Source of the DNA: Lachnospiraceae bacterium
GTDB lineage: Bacteria; Bacillota; Clostridia; Lachnospirales; Lachnospiraceae
Direction of reading: 5' to 3'
Assembly: GCA_030524525.1 (NCBI GenBank)
Contig: JAUNGI010000031.1
Span: 1-33,349, forward strand
Length of the DNA: 33,349 nucleotides
In this document: positions 1 through 7,444 of the stretch, piece by piece
How the letters are laid out: every line of letters starts with the position of its first letter
Numbering within the stretch: the first letter of the stretch is position 1
The notes under the pieces: generated by a model
Told to the model about the DNA's origin: nothing
Database searches by the model: none
The model's input: the letters and a program-made list of their open reading frames with translations, nothing else
Translations under genes and position numbers: made by a program

Positions 1-83
1 TGTCTTAAGAGAATTTATGGCTGAGAGTGTAACACATGTTTGACAAACCTACAATGCAACTGCGGGAAAACTTGTGCAGCCAC
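1..83. other. Window edge; probable tail of an upstream gene
   Basis: No recognisable domain. One frame stays open from the window edge to a TGA at 41-43 and could be the C-terminus of an upstream + strand gene, but it is too short to identify. No terminator hairpin is visible before the apt promoter. Confidence 0.2.
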
Positions 84-112
84 TTGTTTTATGAAAACGA
101 TTGTGTTAAAAT
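84..112 (+). promoter_or_regulatory. Probable sigma-A promoter of apt
   Basis: A -35 box TTGTTT (84-89) is followed by a 17-bp spacer and a -10 box TAAAAT (107-112). Transcription would start near 119, about 30 nt before the ATG at 150. This argues against translation from the upstream in-frame ATG at 36, which would lie ahead of the transcript. Confidence 0.6.
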
Positions 113-149
113 TCTCCGTAATTATAGGCATTTTTTCATTATTCAAAGG

Positions 150-686
150 ATGGTGGAAGATTTGAAGAGGATTGAGGACTATGTGCGGACGATACCGGAC
201 TTTCCGGAACCGGGCATTTTATTTCGGGATATAACGACCGTTCTCCGGGACCCGGAGGGGTTCCGGCTGGCGGTGGACTCGATGGCGGAGCTGATCGGCG
301 ACACGCCCTACGACCTGATCGTGGGAGCCGAATCGCGGGGCTTTCTGTTCGGCGCGCCGATTGCGTACCGGCACCGCAAGGGCGTTGTGCTGGCGCGGAA
401 AAAGGGAAAGCTTCCCTGCGAGACCATTGAGGAAAGCTACGAGCTGGAATACGGCACGGCAAGTCTGGAAATGCATCGGGAGGATATCCTTCCCGGACAG
501 CGGGTCGTGATCGTTGACGATCTGATCGCCACCGGCGGCACCGTGGAGGCGATCGCGCATCTGGTGGAGCGGCTCGGCGGGAAGGTCGTAAAGATCGTAT
601 TTTTGATGGAGCTTGCGGGGCTTGAAGGAAAAAAGCGGCTTGCCGGGTACGACGTGGCTTCGGTCATTTCTTATCCGGGCAAGTAA
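150..686 (+). CDS. apt: Adenine phosphoribosyltransferase
   Basis: Apt makes AMP from adenine and PRPP in cytosolic purine salvage. From ATG 150 the product is 178 aa, the normal family length. It opens with residues like those of known Apt proteins (IEDYVRTIPDFPEPGILFRD), has the substrate region ESRGFLFG near residue 57 and the PRPP-binding loop VVIVDDLIATGGT near 120-132. An in-frame ATG at 36 would add 38 residues unlike any Apt N-terminus and lies upstream of the predicted promoter, so it was rejected. The chosen ATG has AAAGGA directly abutting it, a tight ribosome binding site, so the GTG at 153 is a minor alternative. relA/spoT follows 148 nt downstream, a common clostridial pairing linking purine salvage and (p)ppGpp metabolism. 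Confidence 0.95.
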   Translation: MVEDLKRIEDYVRTIPDFPEPGILFRDITTVLRDPEGFRLAVDSMAELIGDTPYDLIVGAESRGFLFGAPIAYRHRKGVVLARKKGKLPCETIEESYELEYGTASLEMHREDILPGQRVVIVDDLIATGGTVEAIAHLVERLGGKVVKIVFLMELAGLEGKKRLAGYDVASVISYPGK

Positions 687-715
687 CGCATGGATCGACG
701 ACAGAAGAAAGGAGC

Positions 716-834
716 GGTTAGATTGAAAAATCACACTGATGTGCTGATTTTTCAATCGGCTATTTGTTTCTGAACGAAAGCAAATAGCTCTGATTGTACA
801 TCTTCGCGACAAGGTCACTCAGAAAGGGGTTCGT
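716..834 (+). promoter_or_regulatory. Structured leader of relA/spoT, copy 1 of a duplicated element
   Basis: Bases 716-767 are identical to 7294-7345. Hairpin 1 pairs 721-736 with 741-757 (loop TGAT, one bulged C at 744). Hairpin 2 pairs GCTATTTG (759-766) with CAAATAGC (781-788). A weaker hairpin 3 (TGA-TTGT 791-797 with ACAA-TCA 809-817) carries CTTCGCGA (802-809), also found in hairpin 3 of copy 2. TTTCTGA at 767-773, in the hairpin 2 loop, is perfectly complementary to TCAGAAA at 819-825, which overlaps the start of the relA Shine-Dalgarno (AAAGGGG, 823-829). No T-run follows any hairpin, so this is not a simple terminator. A translation-level switch is the best guess. Confidence 0.55.
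723..773 (+). CDS. Possible 16-aa leader peptide in front of relA/spoT
   Basis: A TTG codon at 723 follows GGAG (711-714) at 8 nt and opens a 16-codon frame whose first 15 residues (MKNHTDVLIFQSAIC) equal those of the ORF at 7301. It ends at TGA 771-773, inside the loop of leader hairpin 2. With only two identical copies it cannot be decided whether the peptide or the RNA fold is what is conserved. Confidence 0.25.
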   Translation: MKNHTDVLIFQSAICF

Positions 835-3123
835 ATGGAAGAAAAAGATAACCTGCGCACGGAGGCGGATGCGCCGCAGAGGGCGCAGATCGGGCTGACG
901 CCCGAATTTGCCGATCCGGACGAGCTGTATCGGAAGCTGGAAGACAGCATCCGCAAGTATCGGCCGAATACGGATCTCTCCAATGTAAGAAAGGCGTACG
1001 AGCTGGCAAAGCAGGCGCACGGGGAACAGAAGCGCAAGAGCGGCGAGCCGTATATCAACCATCCGCTTTCGGTGGCGATCATCCTTGCGGAGCTGGAAAT
1101 GGACAAGGAAACCATCATCGCCGGACTGCTGCACGACGTGGTGGAGGACACGCCGATCACCGAGGAGGAGCTGACCGAGATGTTCGGCAGCGAGGTGACG
1201 CTGCTGGTGGACGGGGTAACCAAGCTGACCAAGCTGAATTATTCGCAGGACAAGGTGGAGATTCAGGCGGAGAATCTGCGGAAAATGTTCCTCGCAATGG
1301 CGAAGGATATCCGCGTCGTGGTCATCAAGCTGGCGGACCGCCTGCACAACATGCGCACGATGCAGTATCAGACGCCCAACAAGCAGCTGGAAAAGTCGCG
1401 GGAAACGCTGGATATTTATTCGCCCCTCGCCCAGCGTCTCGGTATCAGCAAGATCAAGACCGAGCTGGACGATCTGGCGCTCAAGTTTTTGGAACCGGAG
1501 GTCTATCGAAAGCTCTCCGAGGAGATCAAGGCGACGCGTTACGAACGCGAGGCGTTTATCCGCCGGATCATCGCCGAGGTGGAGGTGCAGCTCAAGGAAG
1601 CGGGCATCGAGGCGAAGCTCGACGGCCGCGCAAAGCACTTTTTCAGCATTTATCGGAAGATGGTCAATCAGAACAAGACGCTCGATCAGATCTACGATTT
1701 GTTTGCCGTGCGGATCATCGTCGCGTCGGTAAAGGACTGCTACGCGGCGCTGGGCGTCATCCACGAAATGTATAAGCCCATTCCGGGGCGTTTTAAGGAC
1801 TATATCGCGATGCCGAAGCCCAATATGTATCAGTCGCTGCATACGACGCTGATCGGGCCGGAGGGAACGCCGTTTGAGATCCAGATCCGAACCGAGGAAA
1901 TGCACCGCACCGCCGAATACGGTATCGCGGCGCACTGGAAGTACAAGGAGGCGCAGAACGGCATCCACACGTCCGCAAACGAGGAGCAGAAGCTGGCATG
2001 GCTGCGGGAGATCCTCGACTGGCAGCGGGAGATGTCGGACAACAAGGAGTTTCTGAACTCCTTAAAGAACGATCTCGACCTGTTCAACGACAGCGTTTAC
2101 TGCTTTACGCCCACGGGCGACGTGAAGACGCTTCCGGTCGGCTCCAATCCGGTGGACTTTGCCTACAGCATCCACAGCGCCGTCGGCAACAAGATGATCG
2201 GCGCGCGGGTCAACGGAAAGCTGGTCACGATCGACTACGAGATCCAGAACGGCGACCAGATCGAGATCATCACGTCCGCGAACTCCAAGGGTCCGAGCCG
2301 CGATTGGCTGAAGATCGTCAAATCGACGCAGGCAAAGTCGAAGATCTCCCAGTGGTTCAAGGCGGAGCTGAAGGAAGACAATATCCTGCGCGGGAAAAAC
2401 CTGCTGAACGCCTACGCGAAGGCAAAGGGCGTGAATATCAGCGATCTGCTGAAGCCCGAATATCAGGAAGTCTGTATGCGCAAATACGGCTTCCGGGACT
2501 GGGATTCCCTGCTTGCCGCCGTGGGACACGGCAGCCTCAAGGAGGGGCAGGTCATCAACCGCCTGAACGAGGAGTGGAGCAAGGCGCAGAAGCGGAACAT
2601 GACGGCGGAGAAGGCGATCGAGGAGGTGCTTTCCTCCTCCAAGGCGGCGTCCACCAAGCCGAAGGGCGGTATTTTGGTCAAGGGCGTGGACGATCTCGCG
2701 GTTCACTTCTCGCGCTGCTGCGCGCCGGTGCCGGGGGACGAGATCGTGGGCTTTGTGACCCGCGGCCGCGGGATCTCCATTCACCGGACCGACTGCGTCA
2801 ACATCCTGCATCTGCCGCGCGCCGACCAGCAGCGGCTGATCGAGGCGGAGTGGAGCATGGACGAGGAGGAAAAGACCGATCGTCTGTATAACGCGGAGAT
2901 CAAGATCTTTGCGCGGAACAATCCGGGCGTGCTGCTGGAGGTGACCCGGGTGCTGAGCGAGGATAAGGTGAACATCAGCTCGATCATTGCAAGACCGGGC
3001 AAAAACGATATCAGCACGATCGTCGTTGCGTTTGAGATCCGGGGAACCGGGCAGCTGAATTCCATTATCAATCGGCTGCGCCAGATCGACCAAGTGCTTG
3101 ACATTGAAAGAACCACGGGCTGA
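835..3123 (+). CDS. relA: Bifunctional (p)ppGpp synthetase/hydrolase (Rel/SpoT)
   Basis: Makes and degrades the stringent-response alarmone (p)ppGpp. The 762-aa length fits the long ribosome-associated RSH family. Domains in order: HD hydrolase (about 40-200) with an intact LLHDVVEDT near 97-105; synthetase (about 245-390) with RFKDYIAMPKPN and YQSLH near 318-335; TGS (about 415-480); a conserved-cysteine region with CCAPVPGD near 627; a C-terminal ACT domain from about 690. Both catalytic halves look complete, so it should be bifunctional. The ATG at 835 has the Shine-Dalgarno AAAGGGG at 5-nt spacing. The 148-nt leader holds a structured repeat whose loop can pair with bases at this Shine-Dalgarno. 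An MBL hydrolase starts 14 nt after the stop, so the two are probably co-transcribed. Confidence 0.97.
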   Translation: MEEKDNLRTEADAPQRAQIGLTPEFADPDELYRKLEDSIRKYRPNTDLSNVRKAYELAKQAHGEQKRKSGEPYINHPLSVAIILAELEMDKETIIAGLLHDVVEDTPITEEELTEMFGSEVTLLVDGVTKLTKLNYSQDKVEIQAENLRKMFLAMAKDIRVVVIKLADRLHNMRTMQYQTPNKQLEKSRETLDIYSPLAQRLGISKIKTELDDLALKFLEPEVYRKLSEEIKATRYEREAFIRRIIAEVEVQLKEAGIEAKLDGRAKHFFSIYRKMVNQNKTLDQIYDLFAVRIIVASVKDCYAALGVIHEMYKPIPGRFKDYIAMPKPNMYQSLHTTLIGPEGTPFEIQIRTEEMHRTAEYGIAAHWKYKEAQNGIHTSANEEQKLAWLREILDWQREMSDNKEFLNSLKNDLDLFNDSVYCFTPTGDVKTLPVGSNPVDFAYSIHSAVGNKMIGARVNGKLVTIDYEIQNGDQIEIITSANSKGPSRDWLKIVKSTQAKSKISQWFKAELKEDNILRGKNLLNAYAKAKGVNISDLLKPEYQEVCMRKYGFRDWDSLLAAVGHGSLKEGQVINRLNEEWSKAQKRNMTAEKAIEEVLSSSKAASTKPKGGILVKGVDDLAVHFSRCCAPVPGDEIVGFVTRGRGISIHRTDCVNILHLPRADQQRLIEAEWSMDEEEKTDRLYNAEIKIFARNNPGVLLEVTRVLSEDKVNISSIIARPGKNDISTIVVAFEIRGTGQLNSIINRLRQIDQVLDIERTTG

Positions 3124-3137
3124 AAGGGAGAGACGTT

Positions 3138-3794
3138 ATGATGCGGCTGAAAAAATGCGAGGTTGGCTCCATGGCGGTCAACTGTTATCTGCTGGGCAAT
3201 CCGGAGACCGGGGAAGCCCTGATCGTCGATCCGGGCGCGCGGGCGGAGAGGATCAAGCAGGAGCTTCGCGAGGAAAACTGGAGGCCTGTCGCCATTCTGC
3301 TGACGCACGGGCACTTCGATCACGTCGGAGCCGTGAAAAATCTGGTGACCGAATACCATATCGAGGTCTACGCCGGGGAGGCGGAGCGGGAGATCTTTTC
3401 CGATCTCCGCAAGGTGCTTCCCTCGCCCTTTTACGAGGTGACGAAAAAGCGGGAGCAGTATCTGATCTCCGTCGATCACTACGTTAAGGACGGCGAGCTG
3501 CTGGAGCTTGCGGGCATGTATGTGACCTGCATCGCGACGCCGGGGCATACGGTCGGCGGCATGTCCTATTTTCTGCCGGTGGAGACCTGCGTTTTCTGCG
3601 GCGATACGCTGTTTCTGGAAAACGTGGGGAACACCACGTTTCCCACCGGGGACGAGGAGACGCTGTACCGTTCGATCCGGGAAAAGCTGTACGCGCTTCC
3701 CGACGCGACCCGGGTGTTTCCGGGACACGGCCCCGCCACAAATATCGAATATGAGAAGCGTTACAATATGTTTTGCAGAGCTACGAAAAAATAA
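3138..3794 (+). CDS. MBL-fold metallo-hydrolase (glyoxalase II-like)
   Basis: A cytosolic metallo-beta-lactamase-fold hydrolase of 218 aa, the compact size usual for the YcbL/glyoxalase II-like branch. The metal-binding motif THGHFDHVGA is near residues 54-63, with further ligands in TPGHTVGG (about 133), GDTLF (about 154) and FPGHGP (about 193). The substrate is not determined by sequence; thioester hydrolysis is a family guess. It starts at ATG 3138 behind GGGAG (3126-3130); an ATG one codon later is equally possible. It lies between relA and hemZ with short gaps of 14 and 18 nt, an arrangement seen in many Clostridia and suggesting one transcript. Confidence 0.9.
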   Translation: MMRLKKCEVGSMAVNCYLLGNPETGEALIVDPGARAERIKQELREENWRPVAILLTHGHFDHVGAVKNLVTEYHIEVYAGEAEREIFSDLRKVLPSPFYEVTKKREQYLISVDHYVKDGELLELAGMYVTCIATPGHTVGGMSYFLPVETCVFCGDTLFLENVGNTTFPTGDEETLYRSIREKLYALPDATRVFPGHGPATNIEYEKRYNMFCRATKK

Positions 3795-3812
3795 CAGCAG
3801 AGGAAGCGGAGT

Positions 3813-5348
3813 ATGGAGCGGCCGATTGTTGAACTGAATATGTACGGAAGGGATTACGAGCAGGAGCTCCGCCCGCTGATCCGCGCCTTTGTGACCGACG
3901 CGGAGTTCGACGTGACCCACGAGGACGCGGACGAGGCTTCGATGCGGCTGATCTTCCAAAAGGAGGACGCGCCGCTGCTGCTTTCCGCAAACGGCGCCTA
4001 TACCTACTCCTTCTGTCTGCTTATGATGGAGGATTGGTACCGGCTGCGCATGTACCGGTACGGCGAGCTGATCGGCGAGGCGCAGGTGGAGCGGGTCGAT
4101 CCGGAGCGGAAGGCTTACCGGAACCGGATCGCGCGGGAGATCTACCGCGTGCTTGCAAAGGCGGAGGGAAAGACGCTGCCGTGGGGGATCCTGACCGGCG
4201 TCCGTCCCACGAAGCAGGTGTACGACGCGATCGCCGCGGGGGTCTCCGAGGAGGAGATCCGGGGGCATATGAAGGAGGAATACCTCTGCTCCGACGAAAA
4301 GCTGGACGTGAGCCTGACCGTATCGCGGCGCGAATATGAGCTGCTGACGCGGATGGACTACCAAAACGGCTACAGCGTCTACATCGGCATTCCGTTCTGT
4401 CCGACCACCTGTCACTACTGCTCGTTTACGTCCTATCCGCTTGCAAAGTTCGGCGGGATGGCGGACGCGTATCTGGACGCGCTGGAACGGGAGCTTCGCT
4501 TTGCGGGCGGCTGCTTCCCGGGGCGGAAGCTCAGCACGGTCTATATCGGCGGCGGCACGCCCACCGCCTTGAACGAGGCGCAGCTTGAGCGGCTGCTTGG
4601 GATGGTGCATCGCTATCTGCCGATGGCGGACTGCCGCGAGTTTACCGTGGAAGCCGGGCGGCCGGACAGCATTACCGAAGAAAAGCTGCGGCTTTTGAAG
4701 GCGCAGGGCGCGAGCCGCATCAGCATCAATCCGCAGACGATGCAGCAGCGGACGCTGGAGCTGATCGGCAGGCGGCACACGGTGGAGCAGATCCGCGAAG
4801 CCTTTTGGCTTGCCAGAGCGCTTGGACACGACAATATCAACATGGACATCATTATCGGGCTGACCGGAGAAGCGCCGGAGGATGTGGAAGGAACGCTGCG
4901 GGAGATCGCCAAGCTTTCGCCCGATTCCCTGACCGTTCACACCCTAGCCAGAAAACGGGCGGCGCGGCTTTCGACGGAGCGCGAGCGCTACGAGGGACTG
5001 GAAGCGGTGGGCGTGACCGAGATGCTGGAAAAGACCGTGCGCTTTGCGAAGGAGCAGAGCTATCTGCCGTATTATCTGTACCGACAGAAGAATATGGCGG
5101 AAAATTTGGAGAACGTAGGCTACGCCCGGTACGGCAAGGAAGGGCTTTACAATATTCTCATTATGGAGGAAAAACAGACGATCTTGGCGCTGGGCGCCGG
5201 AGCCACCTCCAAATTCGTCTTTCCGGCGGAGGGGCGGCTGGAACGGGTGGAAAACGTCAAGAGCCTGAAGGATTATATTGAGCGGATCGACGAAATGATC
5301 GCACGAAAGAAGAACTTTCTCGAAGGAGCGGAAAACCTATGGATCTGA
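3813..5348 (+). CDS. hemZ: Radical SAM coproporphyrinogen III oxidase-like protein
   Basis: The HemZ branch of the HemN/HemW family, 511 aa, close to the usual 500. A variable N-terminal region of about 170 residues precedes the radical SAM barrel, whose [4Fe-4S] motif reads CPTTCHYC (CxxxCxxC) at about 196-203, followed by IGGGTPTAL. HemN-type members oxidatively decarboxylate coproporphyrinogen III without oxygen; other members are haem chaperones, so the exact role is inferred. No other haem-biosynthesis gene lies nearby, so the substrate cannot be supported from context. The last 10 nt overlap the start of the next gene, indicating translational coupling. Confidence 0.9.
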   Translation: MERPIVELNMYGRDYEQELRPLIRAFVTDAEFDVTHEDADEASMRLIFQKEDAPLLLSANGAYTYSFCLLMMEDWYRLRMYRYGELIGEAQVERVDPERKAYRNRIAREIYRVLAKAEGKTLPWGILTGVRPTKQVYDAIAAGVSEEEIRGHMKEEYLCSDEKLDVSLTVSRREYELLTRMDYQNGYSVYIGIPFCPTTCHYCSFTSYPLAKFGGMADAYLDALERELRFAGGCFPGRKLSTVYIGGGTPTALNEAQLERLLGMVHRYLPMADCREFTVEAGRPDSITEEKLRLLKAQGASRISINPQTMQQRTLELIGRRHTVEQIREAFWLARALGHDNINMDIIIGLTGEAPEDVEGTLREIAKLSPDSLTVHTLARKRAARLSTERERYEGLEAVGVTEMLEKTVRFAKEQSYLPYYLYRQKNMAENLENVGYARYGKEGLYNILIMEEKQTILALGAGATSKFVFPAEGRLERVENVKSLKDYIERIDEMIARKKNFLEGAENLWI

Positions 5349-5971
5349 GCAGAGAGATCGGTCTGATCGAGCGGGTCAGCGCGGATATCAAGGAACGGCA
5401 GGATATGGTCGCCTTTATGAACCATGCCGTGATCGTCAGCCGGCTTGCCGGACGCGTCGCCAGAGAGCTTGGCGAGCCGGAGGAGTTTTGCCGGGAGATG
5501 GAGATCGCCGGGATGCTGCACGACATCGGCAAGCTGCGGGTCGCCGCATATATTTACGGCCCCCAGTCGGAGAGCATGCACGTTTCGCGCATCAAGCATG
5601 TGCGGATGCATCCGTCGCTTGGCAACGACCTGCTGCGCGGGGAGGGCGGCTATTCCGAGAAGCTCATCTCCTACATCGCCTGTCACCACGAAAACTACGA
5701 CGGAACCGGCTATCCGAACCATTTGGAGGGGGAGGAGATCCCTTACGGCGCGCGAATTCTGCGGGTCTGCGACATGTTTGCCGCGCTGGTCTCCAACCGC
5801 AATTACCGGGCGGCGTTCTCGGTGGACACGGCGATCGAAATGATGATCGACGAAGTGAAGAATTTTGATATGCGCGTTTTTCTGGCGTTTCTCTCGGTCG
5901 TTCACGCGGAGGATTTCGGAACGATCGAGGCGTACATCGCCAAGGCGCGCAGCTATGGAGGAATCAAATGA
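5339..5971 (+). CDS. HD-GYP-type phosphohydrolase
   Basis: A 210-aa stand-alone HD-GYP-like domain. HDIGK lies near residues 60-64 and HHENYDGTGYP near 115-125, so both the HD metal pair and the GYP signature are intact. HD-GYP proteins with these motifs usually hydrolyse cyclic-di-GMP or related cyclic dinucleotides. There is no attached sensor domain, which leaves substrate and input open. It starts inside the hemZ 3' end and its TGA overlaps the hisS ATG (ATGA at 5968-5971), so it is locked into the same operon. The tight coupling of a signalling phosphohydrolase to a tRNA synthetase is worth noting; no functional link is proven. Confidence 0.85.
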   Translation: MDLSREIGLIERVSADIKERQDMVAFMNHAVIVSRLAGRVARELGEPEEFCREMEIAGMLHDIGKLRVAAYIYGPQSESMHVSRIKHVRMHPSLGNDLLRGEGGYSEKLISYIACHHENYDGTGYPNHLEGEEIPYGARILRVCDMFAALVSNRNYRAAFSVDTAIEMMIDEVKNFDMRVFLAFLSVVHAEDFGTIEAYIAKARSYGGIK

Positions 5972-7284
5972 AAAATAAAGTTACCCCGAAAATTTTACCC
6001 GGTTTTCTGGAGCTTCTGCCGGAGGATCAGATCCAGTTCAATCGGATGTATCAGACCATTCGCTCGGTCTACGAGCGCTTCGGCTTTCTGCCGCAGGACA
6101 CGCCGATCATCGAATACTCGGACGTGCTTCTGGCAAAGGCGGGGGGCGAGACCGAAAAGCAGATCTACCGTTTTCAGAAGGGGGACAACGACCTTGCGCT
6201 CCGCTTCGATCTGACGGTGCCGCTTGCAAGATATGTGGCGCAGCACTATAATGAGCTTGTATTCCCGTTCAAGCGCTACCAGATGAACAAGGTGTTCCGG
6301 GGCGAGCGTCCGCAGAAGGGACGGTTCCGGGAGTTTTACCAGTGCGACATCGACGTGATCGGCGTGGATTCGCTCGATCTGGTCTTTGACGCGGAGATGC
6401 CCGCCGTCATTTATCAGGTCTTCAAGGAGCTGGCGTTCGGTTCGTTTACGATCCGCATGAACAATCGGAAGATCCTGAACGGCTTCTTTTCCGAGCTTGG
6501 GTTTGCCGACCGCATCGGGGATATCCTGCGGACGATCGACAAGCTGGAGAAGATCGGCGCGGAAAAGGTCACGGAGGAGCTTGCGGAGCTGGGCGTTTCC
6601 GAGGAAGCCGCGGGGCGCATCCTCTCGTTTATCGCCTGCAAGGGCACGAACGACGAATTGCTTTCGATGCTGGCCGCGCAGGACATTGCGGACGAGACGT
6701 ACCGGGAGGGCGTCCGGGAGCTGACGCAGGTGATCGGCTATCTGCGCCGCTTCGGCGTGGAGGAATCGGCGTTTGCCATCGACCTGACGATCGCGCGCGG
6801 ATTGGATTACTATACCGGCACCGTTTACGAGACGATGCTGAACGACTATCCGAGCATGGGCAGCGTCTGCTCCGGCGGCCGCTACGATAATCTGACCGAG
6901 TATTATACCGATCAGAAGCTGCCGGGCATCGGCATCAGCATCGGACTGACGCGGCTCTACTATCAGCTCAAGGAAAACGGACTGCTCGGCAATGCCCCCA
7001 AGAGCCTGACCCGCTGTCTGGTCATCCCCATGGGTGAGGAGACCACGGACGCGGCGCTGGAGGCTGCCGCCCTGCTTCGCGGAGCGGGCGTCAACACCGA
7101 CGTTTATTACCAGAACAAGGGCATGAAGCAGAAAATGAAGTATGCGAACCGCCTCGCGATCCCCTTTGTGGCGATCATTGGGGAGGACGAGAAGGCGGCG
7201 GGCTGCGCGACGGTGAAGAATATGGAGACCGGCGAGCAGTGCATGGTAAAGCTCGATGAGTTAGCAAATTATATAAAAAAGTAA
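5968..7284 (+). CDS. hisS: Histidyl-tRNA synthetase
   Basis: Class II synthetase charging tRNA-His, 438 aa, a typical length. Recognisable pieces are the N-terminal PGFLELLPEDQ, the motif 2 region VFRGERPQKGRFREF, the histidine-specific segment ARGLDYYTGTVYE near residue 277 and GGRYDNL near 303, then a C-terminal anticodon-binding domain (about 345-438). It has no leader of its own because its ATG overlaps the preceding stop; the T-box often found before hisS in Firmicutes is absent. aspS follows after a 156-nt leader. Confidence 0.97.
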   Translation: MKNKVTPKILPGFLELLPEDQIQFNRMYQTIRSVYERFGFLPQDTPIIEYSDVLLAKAGGETEKQIYRFQKGDNDLALRFDLTVPLARYVAQHYNELVFPFKRYQMNKVFRGERPQKGRFREFYQCDIDVIGVDSLDLVFDAEMPAVIYQVFKELAFGSFTIRMNNRKILNGFFSELGFADRIGDILRTIDKLEKIGAEKVTEELAELGVSEEAAGRILSFIACKGTNDELLSMLAAQDIADETYREGVRELTQVIGYLRRFGVEESAFAIDLTIARGLDYYTGTVYETMLNDYPSMGSVCSGGRYDNLTEYYTDQKLPGIGISIGLTRLYYQLKENGLLGNAPKSLTRCLVIPMGEETTDAALEAAALLRGAGVNTDVYYQNKGMKQKMKYANRLAIPFVAIIGEDEKAAGCATVKNMETGEQCMVKLDELANYIKK

Positions 7285-7293
7285 CGCTATGGA

Positions 7294-7440
7294 GGTTAGA
7301 TTGAAAAATCACACTGATGTGCTGATTTTTCAATCGGCTATTTGTGCCGGAGCATCACAAATAGCTTTGATGGCAGAAGAGAAATCGCCTTCGCGAATTT
7401 CTCTTCGCCCCGTCGCAAATGCTCCGGAATGGAGATTATT
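7294..7440 (+). promoter_or_regulatory. Structured leader of aspS, copy 2 of a duplicated element
   Basis: Shares a perfect 52-nt block (7294-7345) with 716-767. Hairpin 1 spans 7299-7335. Hairpin 2 has a 10-bp stem, GCTATTTGTG (7337-7346) with CACAAATAGC (7356-7365). Hairpin 3 pairs 7376-7388 with 7393-7406 (13 bp, one bulged A, loop CTTC). The hairpin 2 loop CCGGAGCAT (7347-7355) is perfectly complementary to ATGCTCCGG at 7419-7427, ending 3 nt before the aspS Shine-Dalgarno (GGAG 7431-7434). This would form a pseudoknot next to the ribosome site. No T-box hallmark and no T-run were found. It replaces the expected T-box position. Confidence 0.6.
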
Positions 7441-7444
7441 ATGA
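7301..7444 (+). CDS. Possible 47-aa leader peptide translationally coupled to aspS
   Basis: TTG 7301 lies 5 nt after a strong GGAGG (7291-7295) and opens a frame of 47 codons. It begins MKNHTDVLIFQSAIC and runs through all three leader hairpins to a TGA at 7442-7444 that overlaps the aspS start as ATGA. Good ribosome site and stop-start overlap support translation. The TTG start, the lack of any known domain and the fact that hairpins in the DNA could by chance leave a frame open argue for caution. It shares its first 15 codons with the short ORF in front of relA/spoT. Confidence 0.4.
   Translation: MKNHTDVLIFQSAICAGASQIALMAEEKSPSRISLRPVANAPEWRLL

Noticed and set aside
36-149. N-terminal extension of apt by 38 residues
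   Set aside because: It lies upstream of a good promoter, has no ribosome site and resembles no Apt protein.
721-757. Hairpin 1 of the relA leader as an apt terminator
   Set aside because: No T-run follows the stem and the same block recurs before aspS as part of a larger conserved structure.
2781-4940. 719-aa minus-strand ORF opposite relA, the MBL gene and hemZ
   Set aside because: Composition is typical of a shadow of GC-rich genes; no domain, no ribosome site, and the + strand genes are certain.
7342-7440. Longer aspS start at 7342
   Set aside because: The added residues come from leader hairpins; ATG 7441 has GGAG at 6 nt and begins the normal AspRS N-terminus.
7294-7440. T-box riboswitch before aspS
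   Set aside because: No T-box sequence, specifier loop or terminator/antiterminator with T-run could be found.
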